Positions 25,707 through 33,687 of a DNA stretch of 64,000 bases are shown piece after piece. The stretch lies in the NCBI GenBank assembly GCA_036260075.1, contig DATAAM010000066.1, positions 1-64,000 of the forward strand, read 5' to 3'. How positions within the stretch are numbered: the stretch's first letter is position 1; each line of letters starts with the position of its first letter. The stretch comes from DATAAM01 sp036260075. GTDB lineage: Bacteria > Actinomycetota > Acidimicrobiia > Acidimicrobiales > JAHWLA01. The notes below the pieces were generated by a model. That model searched no databases and was not told the DNA's origin. It worked only from the letters and a program-made list of their open reading frames with translations. Position numbers and translations under genes: made by a program.

Positions 25707-26249
25707 ATGGCGGGTTGGCTGCGCGTTGCCGTGCGGTTGCGGGGGAAGCTGCTGCGCGTCCCCACCACCTGGCGCATCCTCGCTCGGCGGCCGCAGGTGC
25801 TGGCGGGCCTGTTCGCCATGGAAGGCGGGCTGTTCGCCGCCCGCTCGGTGCCGCTCGACCTCAAGATGCTGGCCGAGATGCGCACCGCCTCCCTCATCGG
25901 CTGTCCCTGGTGACTCGACTTCACCTCTGCGGTCGGCAGAGCAGCGGGAATCCCGGAAGCGAAGATGCGAGCGCTCCACTGCTGGCGTGACAGCGAGGCG
26001 TTCACCCCGCTCGAACGCCTCGTGCTCGAGCTGGCCGACGCCATCACCGCCACGCCCGCCACACCGCGCCCCGACCTGCTCGACCGGCTGCGGGAGCACC
26101 TGAAGGAGCGACAGGTCGTCGAGCTGGCGATGACGATCGCATACGAGGGATTACGCGCCCGCTTCAACCGGGCCTTCGACGTGCAGCCGCAGCGCTACAG
26201 CGCCGAGGGTGCCTACTGCGTGCTGCCCTCCCACACCTCGTCGCCGTAG
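25707..26249 (+). CDS. AhpD/CMD-family selenoprotein with CxxU motif (TGA at 25911-25913 as Sec69)
   Basis: A 180-residue protein if the TGA at codon 69 is read as selenocysteine. The frame on both sides fits one alkylhydroperoxidase D/carboxymuconolactone decarboxylase-like protein: ...RTASLIGCPW-Sec-LDFTSAVGRAAGIPEAK... and later LTPLERLVLELADAITATP-like and ARFNRAFDVQPQ segments. In cysteine homologues the motif is GCPxC-x-DF, so Sec69 replaces the second Cys of the AhpD CxxC (Cys66-Pro-Trp-Sec69). Thiol-dependent peroxide or disulfide reduction is likely. A SECIS-like hairpin follows. The two halves read separately would each be a fragment. Convergent with the MaoC gene, overlapping by 37 bp. 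Confidence 0.9.
25911..25941 (+). promoter_or_regulatory. Sec codon and SECIS-like hairpin of the AhpD-like gene
   Basis: CTCTGC (25925-25930) pairs with GCAGAG (25936-25941) around the loop GGTCG. With U of UGA as 1 the loop is at 21-25 and contains G22-U23; the loop resembles AGGUCU of the E. coli fdhF SECIS. Confidence 0.72.
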
Positions 26250-26737
26250 GGGCGCATGCGGGGCGGGGCGGCCGCCCGCTTCCACACCATCACCTTGCGG
26301 CGGAAGTAGCAGACCTCCTCGCCGTGCTGGTTGAAGCCCTTGGTCTCGACCGTGACGACGCCGCGGTCGTCCTTCGAGGTGGACTCCTTCTTGTCGAGGA
26401 CGCGCGTCTCCGCGTAGATCGTGTCGCCGTGGAACGTGGGCTTCTTGTGCGTGAGCGACTCCACCTCCAGGTTGGCGATCGCCGCCCCGCTCACGTCGGG
26501 CACGCTCATGCCGAGCACGAGGGAGTACACGAGGTTGCCGACGACAACGTTGCGCTTGTGCACGGTCTCGTTCTCGGCGAACCACTCGTTGGTGTGCAAC
26601 GGGTGGTGGTTCATCGTGATCATGCAGAAGAGGTGGTCGTCGTACTCGGTGATCGTCTTGCCCGGCCAGTGCTTGTAGACGTCGCCCACCTCGAAATCCT
26701 CGAAGTAGCGGCCGAACGGGCGGTCGTGCACGGTCAT
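26213..26737 (-). CDS. MaoC-like hydratase/dehydratase
   Basis: A 174-residue hot-dog-fold MaoC family protein that hydrates enoyl-CoA or dehydrates hydroxyacyl-CoA. The hydratase-2 site is seen as ITMNHHPLHTNEWFA (Asp replaced by Asn at the usual D-x4-H pair), followed by VVVGNLVYSLVLGMSV. Upstream N-terminal FGRYFEDFEVGDVYKHWPGKTITE is typical of the mesaconyl/methylmalyl-CoA hydratase-type subgroup. The ATG at 26735-26737 is preferred because TAGGAT ends 7 nt before it; an ATG three codons earlier overlaps that hexamer. Confidence 0.82.
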   Translation of the reverse strand: MTVHDRPFGRYFEDFEVGDVYKHWPGKTITEYDDHLFCMITMNHHPLHTNEWFAENETVHKRNVVVGNLVYSLVLGMSVPDVSGAAIANLEVESLTHKKPTFHGDTIYAETRVLDKKESTSKDDRGVVTVETKGFNQHGEEVCYFRRKVMVWKRAAAPPRMRPYGDEVWEGSTQ

Positions 26738-26757
26738 GTGCGGCATCCTATGGGGCC

Positions 26758-27408
26758 GTGATCGAGCTCGGCCTGCGCAACGACGTGTACCGGCGGCCGC
26801 TGGCGACCGCGCTCGACCGGCTGGGGCTGCGCGAGGGGTGGCGGTGCGCCGACGTGGGCGCGGGCGGCGGCGACGTCACCGTGGCCTTGGCCGAGATCGT
26901 CGGCCGCGACGGACGCGTCTACGCGGTCGACAGCGACCCGCGGGCGCGCGACGAGGTAGCCAAGGCGGCGGCCGACAGCGGGCAGGCCCAGGTGATCGCC
27001 GTCACGCAGGCGGCCGAGGACCTGCTGCTGCCCGAGCTCCTCGACCTGGCGTTCTGCCGCTTCCTGCTGATGCACGTGCTGGAGCCCGTCGCCGTCCTCC
27101 GGCGCATGGCGGGTGCAGTGCGGCCGGGCGGCTGGGTCGTGGCGCAGGAGCCGATCACGTCGGCCGGACGGGTGGGCGGCTTGCCGCTCTCGATGCCCGA
27201 CGCCCGCCATCCCGACGTGGGCGCCGTGCTTCCGGCGCTGGCTCGCGACGCCGGGTTGGACCTGGTCGACTCCTGGGCGGAGGCACCGGCGGGCGTGGGC
27301 GCCGGCCCGGTGCGCCGGTACCTCACGCTGCTCACGGACGTGGATCCCGGAGAGGACCCCATCGTCCTGCCGCCGCTCGTCATGGTCGTGGCCCGGCGCA
27401 CCGGTTGA
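26758..27408 (+). CDS. SAM-dependent methyltransferase (class I)
   Basis: A 216-residue class I methyltransferase. Motif I is ADVGAGGGDVTVALAE, the acidic loop is VYAVDSDP, and the substrate-side strand is LDLAFCRFLLMHV. GTG start at 26758 after a short 20-bp gap from the MaoC start. The substrate (small molecule or protein) cannot be told. Followed by a 178-bp gap with a GC-rich hairpin. Confidence 0.8.
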   Translation: MIELGLRNDVYRRPLATALDRLGLREGWRCADVGAGGGDVTVALAEIVGRDGRVYAVDSDPRARDEVAKAAADSGQAQVIAVTQAAEDLLLPELLDLAFCRFLLMHVLEPVAVLRRMAGAVRPGGWVVAQEPITSAGRVGGLPLSMPDARHPDVGAVLPALARDAGLDLVDSWAEAPAGVGAGPVRRYLTLLTDVDPGEDPIVLPPLVMVVARRTG

Positions 27409-27586
27409 CCGACTTCGTTTGAGGAGCCGCCGAGCCCCGCTGGGGGGGGTCGGCAGGGCCCGACGGCTCGTAATGAAATGTCGGCCCCGAGGGGGTGCAG
27501 TCTCAGAGGCGGACGGCCCCTTTCCGGGTGGTGCGCATGCACCAGGATGTGAGGCCCGCGGGTGCTCGTCGGTAGCCTCGTGGCCC
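27409..27586 (+). other. 178-bp intergenic region with GC-rich hairpin and -10 element
   Basis: GAGCCG (27424-27429) and CGGCTC (27464-27469) frame an imperfect GC-rich stem; no U-run follows, so termination is uncertain. The 3' end has TAGCCT (27573-27578), 8 nt before the ATG of the acyl-CoA dehydrogenase gene. I looked for riboswitch cores (TPP, cobalamin, SAM) and recognised none. Confidence 0.4.
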
Positions 27587-29170
27587 ATGGCTGCTCCCGA
27601 TCTCGATGCCGCGGCGCGAGTCGTCCAGCTGGCGAAGTCGGTCACCGACGGCGCCGCTCGGCACCTGGCCACGCTCGGCGACCTCGACGCCCACCAGGTG
27701 GTGGCCTACGACCTGGCCCACGCGGCGGCCGCGGTGGAGAACGCCCGTGCCATCCTCGACTACGGCGCCAAGGGCGAGGTGGAGGCGCGCATCGCCTGCG
27801 CCTTCGTGGCCGACGCCGTGTACGACGTGGCCACCCGCGTGCTCGGCCGCGAGCCCGCGTGGGGCACCGCGCCGGGCGCGCTCGACGGCGCCCGCGACTT
27901 CCTCGCCACCTTCCGCTCGCCCGAGTTCCTGGCCTCGCTGGCCGGCGAGCAGGGGCCGCGCCACCTCGACGCCGACTTCGAGCTCGTGCAGGACACCTTC
28001 CGCCGCTTCGCCGAGGACGAGGTGCGGCCGGTGGCCGAGCACGTGCACCGCAGGAACGAGGACATCCCCGAGCGCATCATCGAAGGCCTGGCCGAGATCG
28101 GCACGTTCGGCTTGAGCATCCCCGAGGAGTACGGGGGCTTCGCAGCAAGCGGCGAGGGCGAGTACCTGGCCATGGTCGTGGCCACCGAGGAGCTGTCCCG
28201 AGGCTCGCTCGGCGTCGCGGGCTCCCTCATCACCCGGCCCGAGATCCTCACCCGGGCGTTGGTGAAGGGCGGCACGGAGGAGCAGAAGCACCACTGGCTG
28301 CCGCGGCTGGCGAGCGGCGAGATCATGAACGCCGTCGCCGTCACGGAGCCCGACTTCGGCTCCGACGTGGCGGGCATCAAGGTGGCGGCCACGCGCGACG
28401 GCGACGGGTGGCGCATCAACGGCGTGAAGACGTGGTGCACGTTCGCGGCCCGAGCCGACGTGCTCATGCTGCTGGCCCGCACCGACCCCGACCGGTCCAA
28501 GGGCCACCGCGGCCTGAGCCTGTTCGTCGTGCCCAAGGAGCGAGGCGACGGCCACGGCTTCCTCCTGGCCCAGCCCGAGGGCGGCCGCCTCGAGGGCAGG
28601 CCCATCGACACCATCGGCTACCGCGGCATGCACTCCTACGAGCTGGCCTTCGAGAACTGGTACGTGCCGGGCGAGAACCTCATCGGCGGCGAGGCGGGCC
28701 AGGGCCAGGGCTTCTACCTCCAGATGGCGGGCTTCGAGAACGGACGCCTCCAGACCGCGGCCCGCGCCGTGGGCGTGATGCAGGCGGCCTACGAGGCTGC
28801 CGTCGACTACGCCGCCAACCGCACGGTGTTCGGCAAGCCCGTCGCCGACTACCAGCTCACGCAGACGAAGCTGGCCCGGATGGCCGTCGTCATCCAGGCC
28901 AGCCGCCAGTTCGCCTACCAGGTGGCCCGCCTGATGGCCAAGGGCGAAGGGGCCATGGAGGCCTCGATGGTCAAGGCCTACGTCTGCCGCGCTGCCGAGT
29001 GGGTGACCCGGGAGGCCATGCAGGTCCATGGCGGCATGGGCTACGCCGAGGAGTTCCCGGTGAGCCGCTACTTCGTCGACGCCCGCGTGCTCTCGATCTT
29101 CGAGGGCGCGGACGAGACCCTGGCGTTGAAGGTCATCGCCCGCCGCCTCGTGGAGGGCGCCCGGGGCTGA
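27587..29170 (+). CDS. Acyl-CoA dehydrogenase family protein with N-terminal extension
   Basis: A 527-residue FAD-dependent acyl-CoA dehydrogenase. Residues ~1-120 are an extra helical domain; the core follows with EEYGGFAASGEGEYLAM, AVTEPDFGSDVAGI (FAD contact), KTWCTFAARAD, RTVFGKPVADYQLTQ, VHGGMGYAEEFPVSRYF and a C-terminal FEGADETLALKVIARR. The catalytic base lies in the EGADE stretch as in isovaleryl-type enzymes. The long N-terminus is found in large ACADs that act on bulky acyl-CoAs. Leaderless ATG, 8 nt after TAGCCT. Confidence 0.9.
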   Translation: MAAPDLDAAARVVQLAKSVTDGAARHLATLGDLDAHQVVAYDLAHAAAAVENARAILDYGAKGEVEARIACAFVADAVYDVATRVLGREPAWGTAPGALDGARDFLATFRSPEFLASLAGEQGPRHLDADFELVQDTFRRFAEDEVRPVAEHVHRRNEDIPERIIEGLAEIGTFGLSIPEEYGGFAASGEGEYLAMVVATEELSRGSLGVAGSLITRPEILTRALVKGGTEEQKHHWLPRLASGEIMNAVAVTEPDFGSDVAGIKVAATRDGDGWRINGVKTWCTFAARADVLMLLARTDPDRSKGHRGLSLFVVPKERGDGHGFLLAQPEGGRLEGRPIDTIGYRGMHSYELAFENWYVPGENLIGGEAGQGQGFYLQMAGFENGRLQTAARAVGVMQAAYEAAVDYAANRTVFGKPVADYQLTQTKLARMAVVIQASRQFAYQVARLMAKGEGAMEASMVKAYVCRAAEWVTREAMQVHGGMGYAEEFPVSRYFVDARVLSIFEGADETLALKVIARRLVEGARG

Positions 29171-29190
29171 CGGCCCCGAGCGCCCTGCTG

Positions 29191-30525
29191 CTACCGGCTT
29201 CGGGTGACCACGCCCGCCGGGAACCCGTCGGCCGACGGACGCACCGGGCGGGCCTTCCCGCCTGCGGCCAACACGCCGAGGTCGAGCGGGGGCGCGGTGG
29301 GCGCGATCCCCACGACGTCGTTCACGCCTGTGATGCCGCTGCTGGGCAGGCTGCCGTGGAATGTGGCGTCGAAGGCGAAGATGCCGCCGTCCTGCGCCAC
29401 CATCCAGTAGCCGTCGCCCAGCGGCGTGGACGCCATGCCTGTGATGGGCGAGTTCAGGCGGATGTTGCCGGTCGAGCCGTGGAAGTCGGCATCGCCGAAG
29501 GCGAAGATGCCGCCGTCGCGGGCCACCAGCCAGTAGCCCTCGCCCGACGGCGTGGGCGTCATGCCCACGATCGGCTGGTTCAGCCGGATGTTGCCCGTGG
29601 AACCGTGGAAGCCCGCCTCGCCGAAGGCGAACACGCCGCCGTCGCGAGCGACGAGCCAGTAGCCCTCGTTCGACGGGTGCACGGCCATGCCGACGATCGG
29701 CTGGTTCAGCCGGATGTTGCCGGTCGAGCCGTGGAACTCGGCATCGCCCCAGGCGAAGATGCCGCCGTCGGCCGCCACCTGGTAGTAGCCCTCGGCGAAG
29801 GGATCGGGCAGGCCCGCCATGCCGACGATCGGCTGGTTGAGCCGCACGCCTCCCATGGAGCCCGCGAAGTCCGCGTTGCCGAAGGCGAAGATGCCGCCGT
29901 CGCGGCCGGTGAGCCAGTAGCCGTCGCCGTCGGCCGTGGTGGCGATGCCCACGATCGGCGCGTTGAGGTCGAGCTCCGACAGGTCGCCGAAGTCGAGCGC
30001 GTCGCCGAAGGCGGCCACTTGGCCGAGTGTGCCGGCGATGTAGTAGCCGGTCGTGCCCTCGCCTGTGAGGCCGGCGGTGGGGTCGTTGGCGGCGTTGCTG
30101 TCGACGGCGAGCACCGCGTTGCGCGCCCCGAACCGTGTGGGCACGAAGATGAAGTCGACGACGCAGCGCTGCCCGGGCGCCAGCGTGACGTCTGTGTCGA
30201 TGCCGTCGGCGGGATCTGTGTCGTAGCAGTACGTGGCGTCGGGGATGCCGTCGTCGTTCTCGTCGATGACGACCGGGAAGAAGTCGAGCTGCGCGTCGCC
30301 GCCGAGGAGGACGTCCTCGATGATCACCGGCTCCCCTGTGGCGGTCACGGTGAAGCGCCTGACCTCGCCGAAGGTGGTGCCGACTCGTTCCTCGCCGAAG
30401 TCGGTCGAACCGGGGCTGATGGAGAGCGTCCCGGCGGCGTGGGCCGGCGTGGCGGGGACAAGCCACGCGGCCGTCGCGAGTAGTGCAGTGGCGACCAAAC
30501 CCGCCCAGCGCTTGCGTCGTCGCAC
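29191..30525 (-). CDS. Secreted protein: HYDIN-like Ig domain plus GYWLV repeat propeller
   Basis: A 444-residue exported protein. A signal peptide (basic start, hydrophobic core ~8-25, cleavage near PAHA-A at ~31) is followed by an ASPM/HYDIN-type Ig domain (~32-150, SPGSTDFGEERVGTTF), then five 42-44-residue repeats of the form LNQPIVGMxxxPxxxGYWLVARDGGIFAFGDAxFHGST (named by pattern). A half unit (GYYIAGTLGQVAAFGDALDF) precedes and a half unit (SSGITGVNDVVGIAP) closes them, which suggests a six-bladed closed propeller. The same repeat occurs in the protein at 55442. Surface or extracellular binding role is inferred; there is no catalytic motif. Confidence 0.82.
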   Translation of the reverse strand: MRRRKRWAGLVATALLATAAWLVPATPAHAAGTLSISPGSTDFGEERVGTTFGEVRRFTVTATGEPVIIEDVLLGGDAQLDFFPVVIDENDDGIPDATYCYDTDPADGIDTDVTLAPGQRCVVDFIFVPTRFGARNAVLAVDSNAANDPTAGLTGEGTTGYYIAGTLGQVAAFGDALDFGDLSELDLNAPIVGIATTADGDGYWLTGRDGGIFAFGNADFAGSMGGVRLNQPIVGMAGLPDPFAEGYYQVAADGGIFAWGDAEFHGSTGNIRLNQPIVGMAVHPSNEGYWLVARDGGVFAFGEAGFHGSTGNIRLNQPIVGMTPTPSGEGYWLVARDGGIFAFGDADFHGSTGNIRLNSPITGMASTPLGDGYWMVAQDGGIFAFDATFHGSLPSSGITGVNDVVGIAPTAPPLDLGVLAAGGKARPVRPSADGFPAGVVTRSR

Positions 30526-30562
30526 CGTTCCTCCGCTTCGTCCGTCGAACAGGCCGGAGATG

Positions 30563-31258
30563 CTATGCCCGCTCTATGGTCAGATCACGCAGGTAGAACC
30601 AGTAAATGCGCAGCCGGACGACGCGGATGAGACCCATCAGTTGCCGGAACATGCGCCAGGTTCGGCGGTAGCCCTCGACCCTGCCGAACTTCTCGCGCTT
30701 GGTGCGGTGGGTCACGCCCTTCATCACGCGGGCAACGGTGGGCAGCCGCGCTTCGGCGATCACCTCGTTGATCATGACCTCGATCGTGTAGCCGTCGAGC
30801 TTCTGCGGTGGCACCGCGTCGAAGACCCAACGAGGGATCACGCGCTCGCCGGTCGTCGGCGGGAACCGCAGGACGAGCGAGTTCCAGATGCCGTAGTCGA
30901 ACGTGCCGATCGACATGACGGCGCGGCCTTCGACGAACGGGCGGCAGATCTCGTCGAGGTGATGGCTGCGCAGGCCCAGGAGGTCGGCGTCGACGAAGAG
31001 GACGGCGTCGGCGTCGGTGGCGCGCACGCCCGCCTCCATCGCGTGCGCCTTCGACCCGCCGTCGTGGCGGCGGACGACCCGGGCACCGTTGGCGGCGGCG
31101 ATGTCGCCGGTGCCGTCGGTGGAGCCGTCGTCCACCACGATCACGTCGCGCGTGTACCGACAGCCCTGGCAGGCGAGGACGACGTCCGCCACGGTGCGCG
31201 CCTCGTCGCGGGCGGGGACGACGATGTCGATCGTGGGGGCGTACCGCCGGCCCGCCAC
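30563..31258 (-). CDS. Glycosyltransferase family 2
   Basis: A 231-residue GT-A glycosyltransferase. The nucleotide-binding start is TIDIVVPARDEARTVADV, the first acidic pair is VVDDGSTDGT, and the DxD motif is LFVDADLLG; the rest (GYTIEVMINEVIAEA) carries the base region. No membrane helices, though the C-terminus is basic and aromatic (RIYWFYLRDL), so it may sit at the membrane. GTG start 11 nt after the CitE-like gene, same operon. Sugar and acceptor unknown. Confidence 0.82.
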   Translation of the reverse strand: MAGRRYAPTIDIVVPARDEARTVADVVLACQGCRYTRDVIVVDDGSTDGTGDIAAANGARVVRRHDGGSKAHAMEAGVRATDADAVLFVDADLLGLRSHHLDEICRPFVEGRAVMSIGTFDYGIWNSLVLRFPPTTGERVIPRWVFDAVPPQKLDGYTIEVMINEVIAEARLPTVARVMKGVTHRTKREKFGRVEGYRRTWRMFRQLMGLIRVVRLRIYWFYLRDLTIERA

Positions 31259-31269
31259 GGAGCCGCCCG

Positions 31270-32211
31270 CTACGCCGGAGTGCTGCGCTTCAGGCCCGCG
31301 CGCTCGCCCCGCGTCACGACCTTCACGGCCACCTTGCGCGACGCCTCGTCGATCATCTCGTCGCCGAACATCACTGCGCCCCTGCGCTCGCCCTCGGTGG
31401 CCTCCTTGTAGGCGTCGAGGACGGCCCAGGCCCGGTCGAACTGCTCCTGGGTGGGCGAGAACACCTCGTTGAGGATCGTCACCTGGTCGGGGTGCAGCGC
31501 CCACTTGCCGTCGTAGCCGAGGATCTGCGTGCGGGTGCAGAAGTCGCGGAAGCCCTCGGGGTCGCGCACTAACACGTAGGGGCCGTCGATGACCTGCAAC
31601 CCGTTGGCCCGGCCCGCCATGAGGATCTTCATGAACGGATAGTGGAAGTAGTCGCCGGGGTACTCGGGGATCTGCAGGCCGCCCGACAGCGACGGCATCT
31701 CCATCGAGGCGGAGAAGTCGACGGGACCGAGGATGATCGTCTCCAGGCGGGGCGAGGCGGCGCAGATCTCCTCCACGTTGATGAGGCCGCGGGCGGTCTC
31801 GATCTGCGCCTCGATCCCGATGTGGCCGACAGGCAGCCCGCTGTTCTTCTCGACCTGCGTGAGGAGGAGGTCCATGGCCACCACCTCGGCCGCCGTCTGC
31901 ACCTTCGGCAGCATGACCTCTTCGAGGCGCTCGCCCGCGTTGCCGACGATCTCGATGACGTCGCCGTAGGTCCAGGTGGTGTCCCACGCGTTGACCCGGA
32001 CGCACAGGATCTTCTCCCCCCAGTCCTGGTTCTTGACGGCGTCGACGGCCTTGGCCCGGGCCGCCTCCTTCTCCAGCGGCGCCACGGAGTCCTCGAGGTC
32101 GAGGAACACCATGTCGGCCGGGATGCCGGGCGCCTTGGCCAGCATCTTCTCGCTCGACGCGGGCACCGACAGGCACGAGCGGCGAGGCAGGTCACGGGTG
32201 CGAGCGGACAT
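31270..32211 (-). CDS. CoA-ester lyase, HpcH/HpaI-citrate lyase beta family
   Basis: A 313-residue TIM-barrel lyase of the malyl-CoA/beta-methylmalyl-CoA or citramalyl-CoA lyase type. Key stretches are RRSCLSVPASSEKMLAKA, MVFLDLEDSV (Glu/Asp metal ligands), VNAWDT, IGIEAQIETARG (metal Glu) and ILGPVDFSAS (metal Asp), with ALHPDQV near the end. It splits acyl-CoA hydroxyacids into acetyl- or propionyl-CoA plus a keto acid. TAGCAT ends 6 nt before the ATG (leaderless). Confidence 0.85.
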   Translation of the reverse strand: MSARTRDLPRRSCLSVPASSEKMLAKAPGIPADMVFLDLEDSVAPLEKEAARAKAVDAVKNQDWGEKILCVRVNAWDTTWTYGDVIEIVGNAGERLEEVMLPKVQTAAEVVAMDLLLTQVEKNSGLPVGHIGIEAQIETARGLINVEEICAASPRLETIILGPVDFSASMEMPSLSGGLQIPEYPGDYFHYPFMKILMAGRANGLQVIDGPYVLVRDPEGFRDFCTRTQILGYDGKWALHPDQVTILNEVFSPTQEQFDRAWAVLDAYKEATEGERRGAVMFGDEMIDEASRKVAVKVVTRGERAGLKRSTPA

Positions 32212-32253
32212 GGCGAAATGCTACGAGGGCTCCCGTTCGGTGCGCCAAAGCGG

Positions 32254-33585
32254 TCAGCCTGTTTGCAGTCGCTCGGCGAGATCGGGGACGGGCGAGAACA
32301 CGTACTCCTTGCCACGCTTGCCACGAACGAGCAGACCGCGGCGAGCGAGATCGTGCAGGTCGGAGCGCGCCGATTGATGCGTGACGTTGTGACTGGCCGC
32401 ATGGGAGCGGAACGTGTACCGGGCATCGCCCGTGCGCAGTGCGTGCTGAAGCAACGCCAGTTGGCGATGGTTGTAGGTGTCCGATCGGCGAATGAGTGCT
32501 TCGACCTCGCGCAGCTCTGCCGTCTTGCGCCGCAGGTAGTCGTCGAGGTCGTCAATGGCTCGACAGATCACGGCCAGCTGGTACAGAACGAAATAGGTGG
32601 CATCGAGCTCGTCCGTCTCGACGTAGAGGAACGCACGGCCGTACTGGCCCGGCGCCTTGCGGAGGATGCGGGAGATGGAGAGGAACTCAGCCAGCCAGTA
32701 CCGCCGGCGAAGCATCGACCAGTAGAACAACGCGCGTGCCGTCCGCCCGTTGCCATCGACGAACGGATGGTCGTACGCCAGCCACAGGTGGAGCAGGATC
32801 GACCGGACAACGGGGTGCATGAAACCGCGCACACCATCCTCGCCGTTGGCGAACGCGCACATCGCCTCGAGGCGAGAGGGAAGTTGCTCGGCGGGTGGCG
32901 GCGCGTGCAGCACGTTGTTCTCGTCGTCCATGACACTGACGCGCTTCTCCTCGGGGAGCTGGAGTCGGCCTGCTGCGCTGGGATCGGCAAGCGTGCCCTC
33001 GGTCATGACGCGATGGATGGTCAAAACGGCTTCGGGCGTGAGCGGTTCCTTGGCCAGCTCTCGTACGAGGTTGATTCCCTGGTAGTTGTTCACGATCATG
33101 CGCTCGCTGTGGTCGCGTGGCGGTCGGCCGCTGCGGATCATCTCCTTGGCCACCACGCGCGACGTGACTGCGCCCTCCAACTGGCTGGAGGTGATCGCCT
33201 CTTCCATCAGCGAGGTCACGATGTAGCGGGACCTCGTGTGCGTGTTGGTGACGACTTCAGCCGTTCCGATGCGGCCCGCCGTCTGTTGGTCGATCCGGTG
33301 TGCCATCTCCCAGGCGGCATCGGGCATGCAGTACTGGAACGGTCGTCCGGCGGGGTCCGTCAAGGGCAGCGGGTTGAGCAGCCCTCTGCGTGCGAACTTC
33401 ACCCCCATCCACCACTGCTCGACATCGAGGCCGGCGGGCGGTGACAAGTGCCGGAGGGTGTCCCAGTGCCGGTACTTCCCGTCGTCGGTCCACGGCGGCA
33501 CCGAGAGGAACGCTGCAAGAGCGGCGCTCCTGAGCTCCCGCACCTTGTCGAAGTCGAGCACAGGCGGCGTGCGGGGGATCCTCAC
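32254..33585 (-). CDS. Fic/DOC-family AMPylase-like protein with C-terminal winged helix
   Basis: A 443-residue Fic protein that would transfer AMP (or another phosphate moiety) to a hydroxyl. The active-site motif HPFVDGNGRTAR is complete at 273-284, and the N-terminal inhibitory helix motif SSQLEG (133-138, with the key Glu) marks an autoinhibited class II Fic. The C-terminal ~80 residues (SHNVTHQSARSDLHDLARRG) are a winged helix. The GTG start has GGAG 5 nt upstream. Its base composition looks less GC-rich than its neighbours, and it has a conventional -35/-10 promoter, so recent acquisition is plausible. Confidence 0.92.
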   Translation of the reverse strand: MRIPRTPPVLDFDKVRELRSAALAAFLSVPPWTDDGKYRHWDTLRHLSPPAGLDVEQWWMGVKFARRGLLNPLPLTDPAGRPFQYCMPDAAWEMAHRIDQQTAGRIGTAEVVTNTHTRSRYIVTSLMEEAITSSQLEGAVTSRVVAKEMIRSGRPPRDHSERMIVNNYQGINLVRELAKEPLTPEAVLTIHRVMTEGTLADPSAAGRLQLPEEKRVSVMDDENNVLHAPPPAEQLPSRLEAMCAFANGEDGVRGFMHPVVRSILLHLWLAYDHPFVDGNGRTARALFYWSMLRRRYWLAEFLSISRILRKAPGQYGRAFLYVETDELDATYFVLYQLAVICRAIDDLDDYLRRKTAELREVEALIRRSDTYNHRQLALLQHALRTGDARYTFRSHAASHNVTHQSARSDLHDLARRGLLVRGKRGKEYVFSPVPDLAERLQTG

Positions 33586-33619
33586 GGCAACTCCAAGCCA
33601 AGTACAAGCATGTCAACAA

Positions 33620-33668
33620 ACTGTAGTTGTCATTCCGAGACTGCTCAAAGAGTTTGAGAAACTTTGAG
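33620..33668 (-). promoter_or_regulatory. Promoter and palindromic operator of the fic gene
   Basis: On the minus strand -35 TTGAGC (33643-33648) and -10 TACAGT (33620-33625) are 17 bp apart. A dyad, CTCAAA-GAG-TTTGAG (33644-33658), overlaps the -35, and a further CTTTGAG is at 33662-33668. The Fic C-terminal winged helix could bind it (autoregulation), which is inference. Confidence 0.6.
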
Positions 33669-33687
33669 AAAGCCTTGAAATCGCAGC

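Noticed and set aside
25965..26249. Separate 94-aa gene after the TGA in the AhpD-like gene
   Set aside because: Same frame as the upstream half and together they make one conserved protein; TGA is at a catalytic Cys position, so Sec is more likely than a pseudogene.
27424..27586. Possible riboswitch before the acyl-CoA dehydrogenase gene
   Set aside because: GC-rich hairpin present but no core motif of TPP, cobalamin, SAM or c-di-GMP riboswitches, and the gene has a leaderless start.
29191..30525. CRISPR-like or satellite array because of regular spacing
   Set aside because: The regularity is a protein repeat in frame with no short identical repeat/spacer pattern. No CRISPR array was found anywhere in the window.
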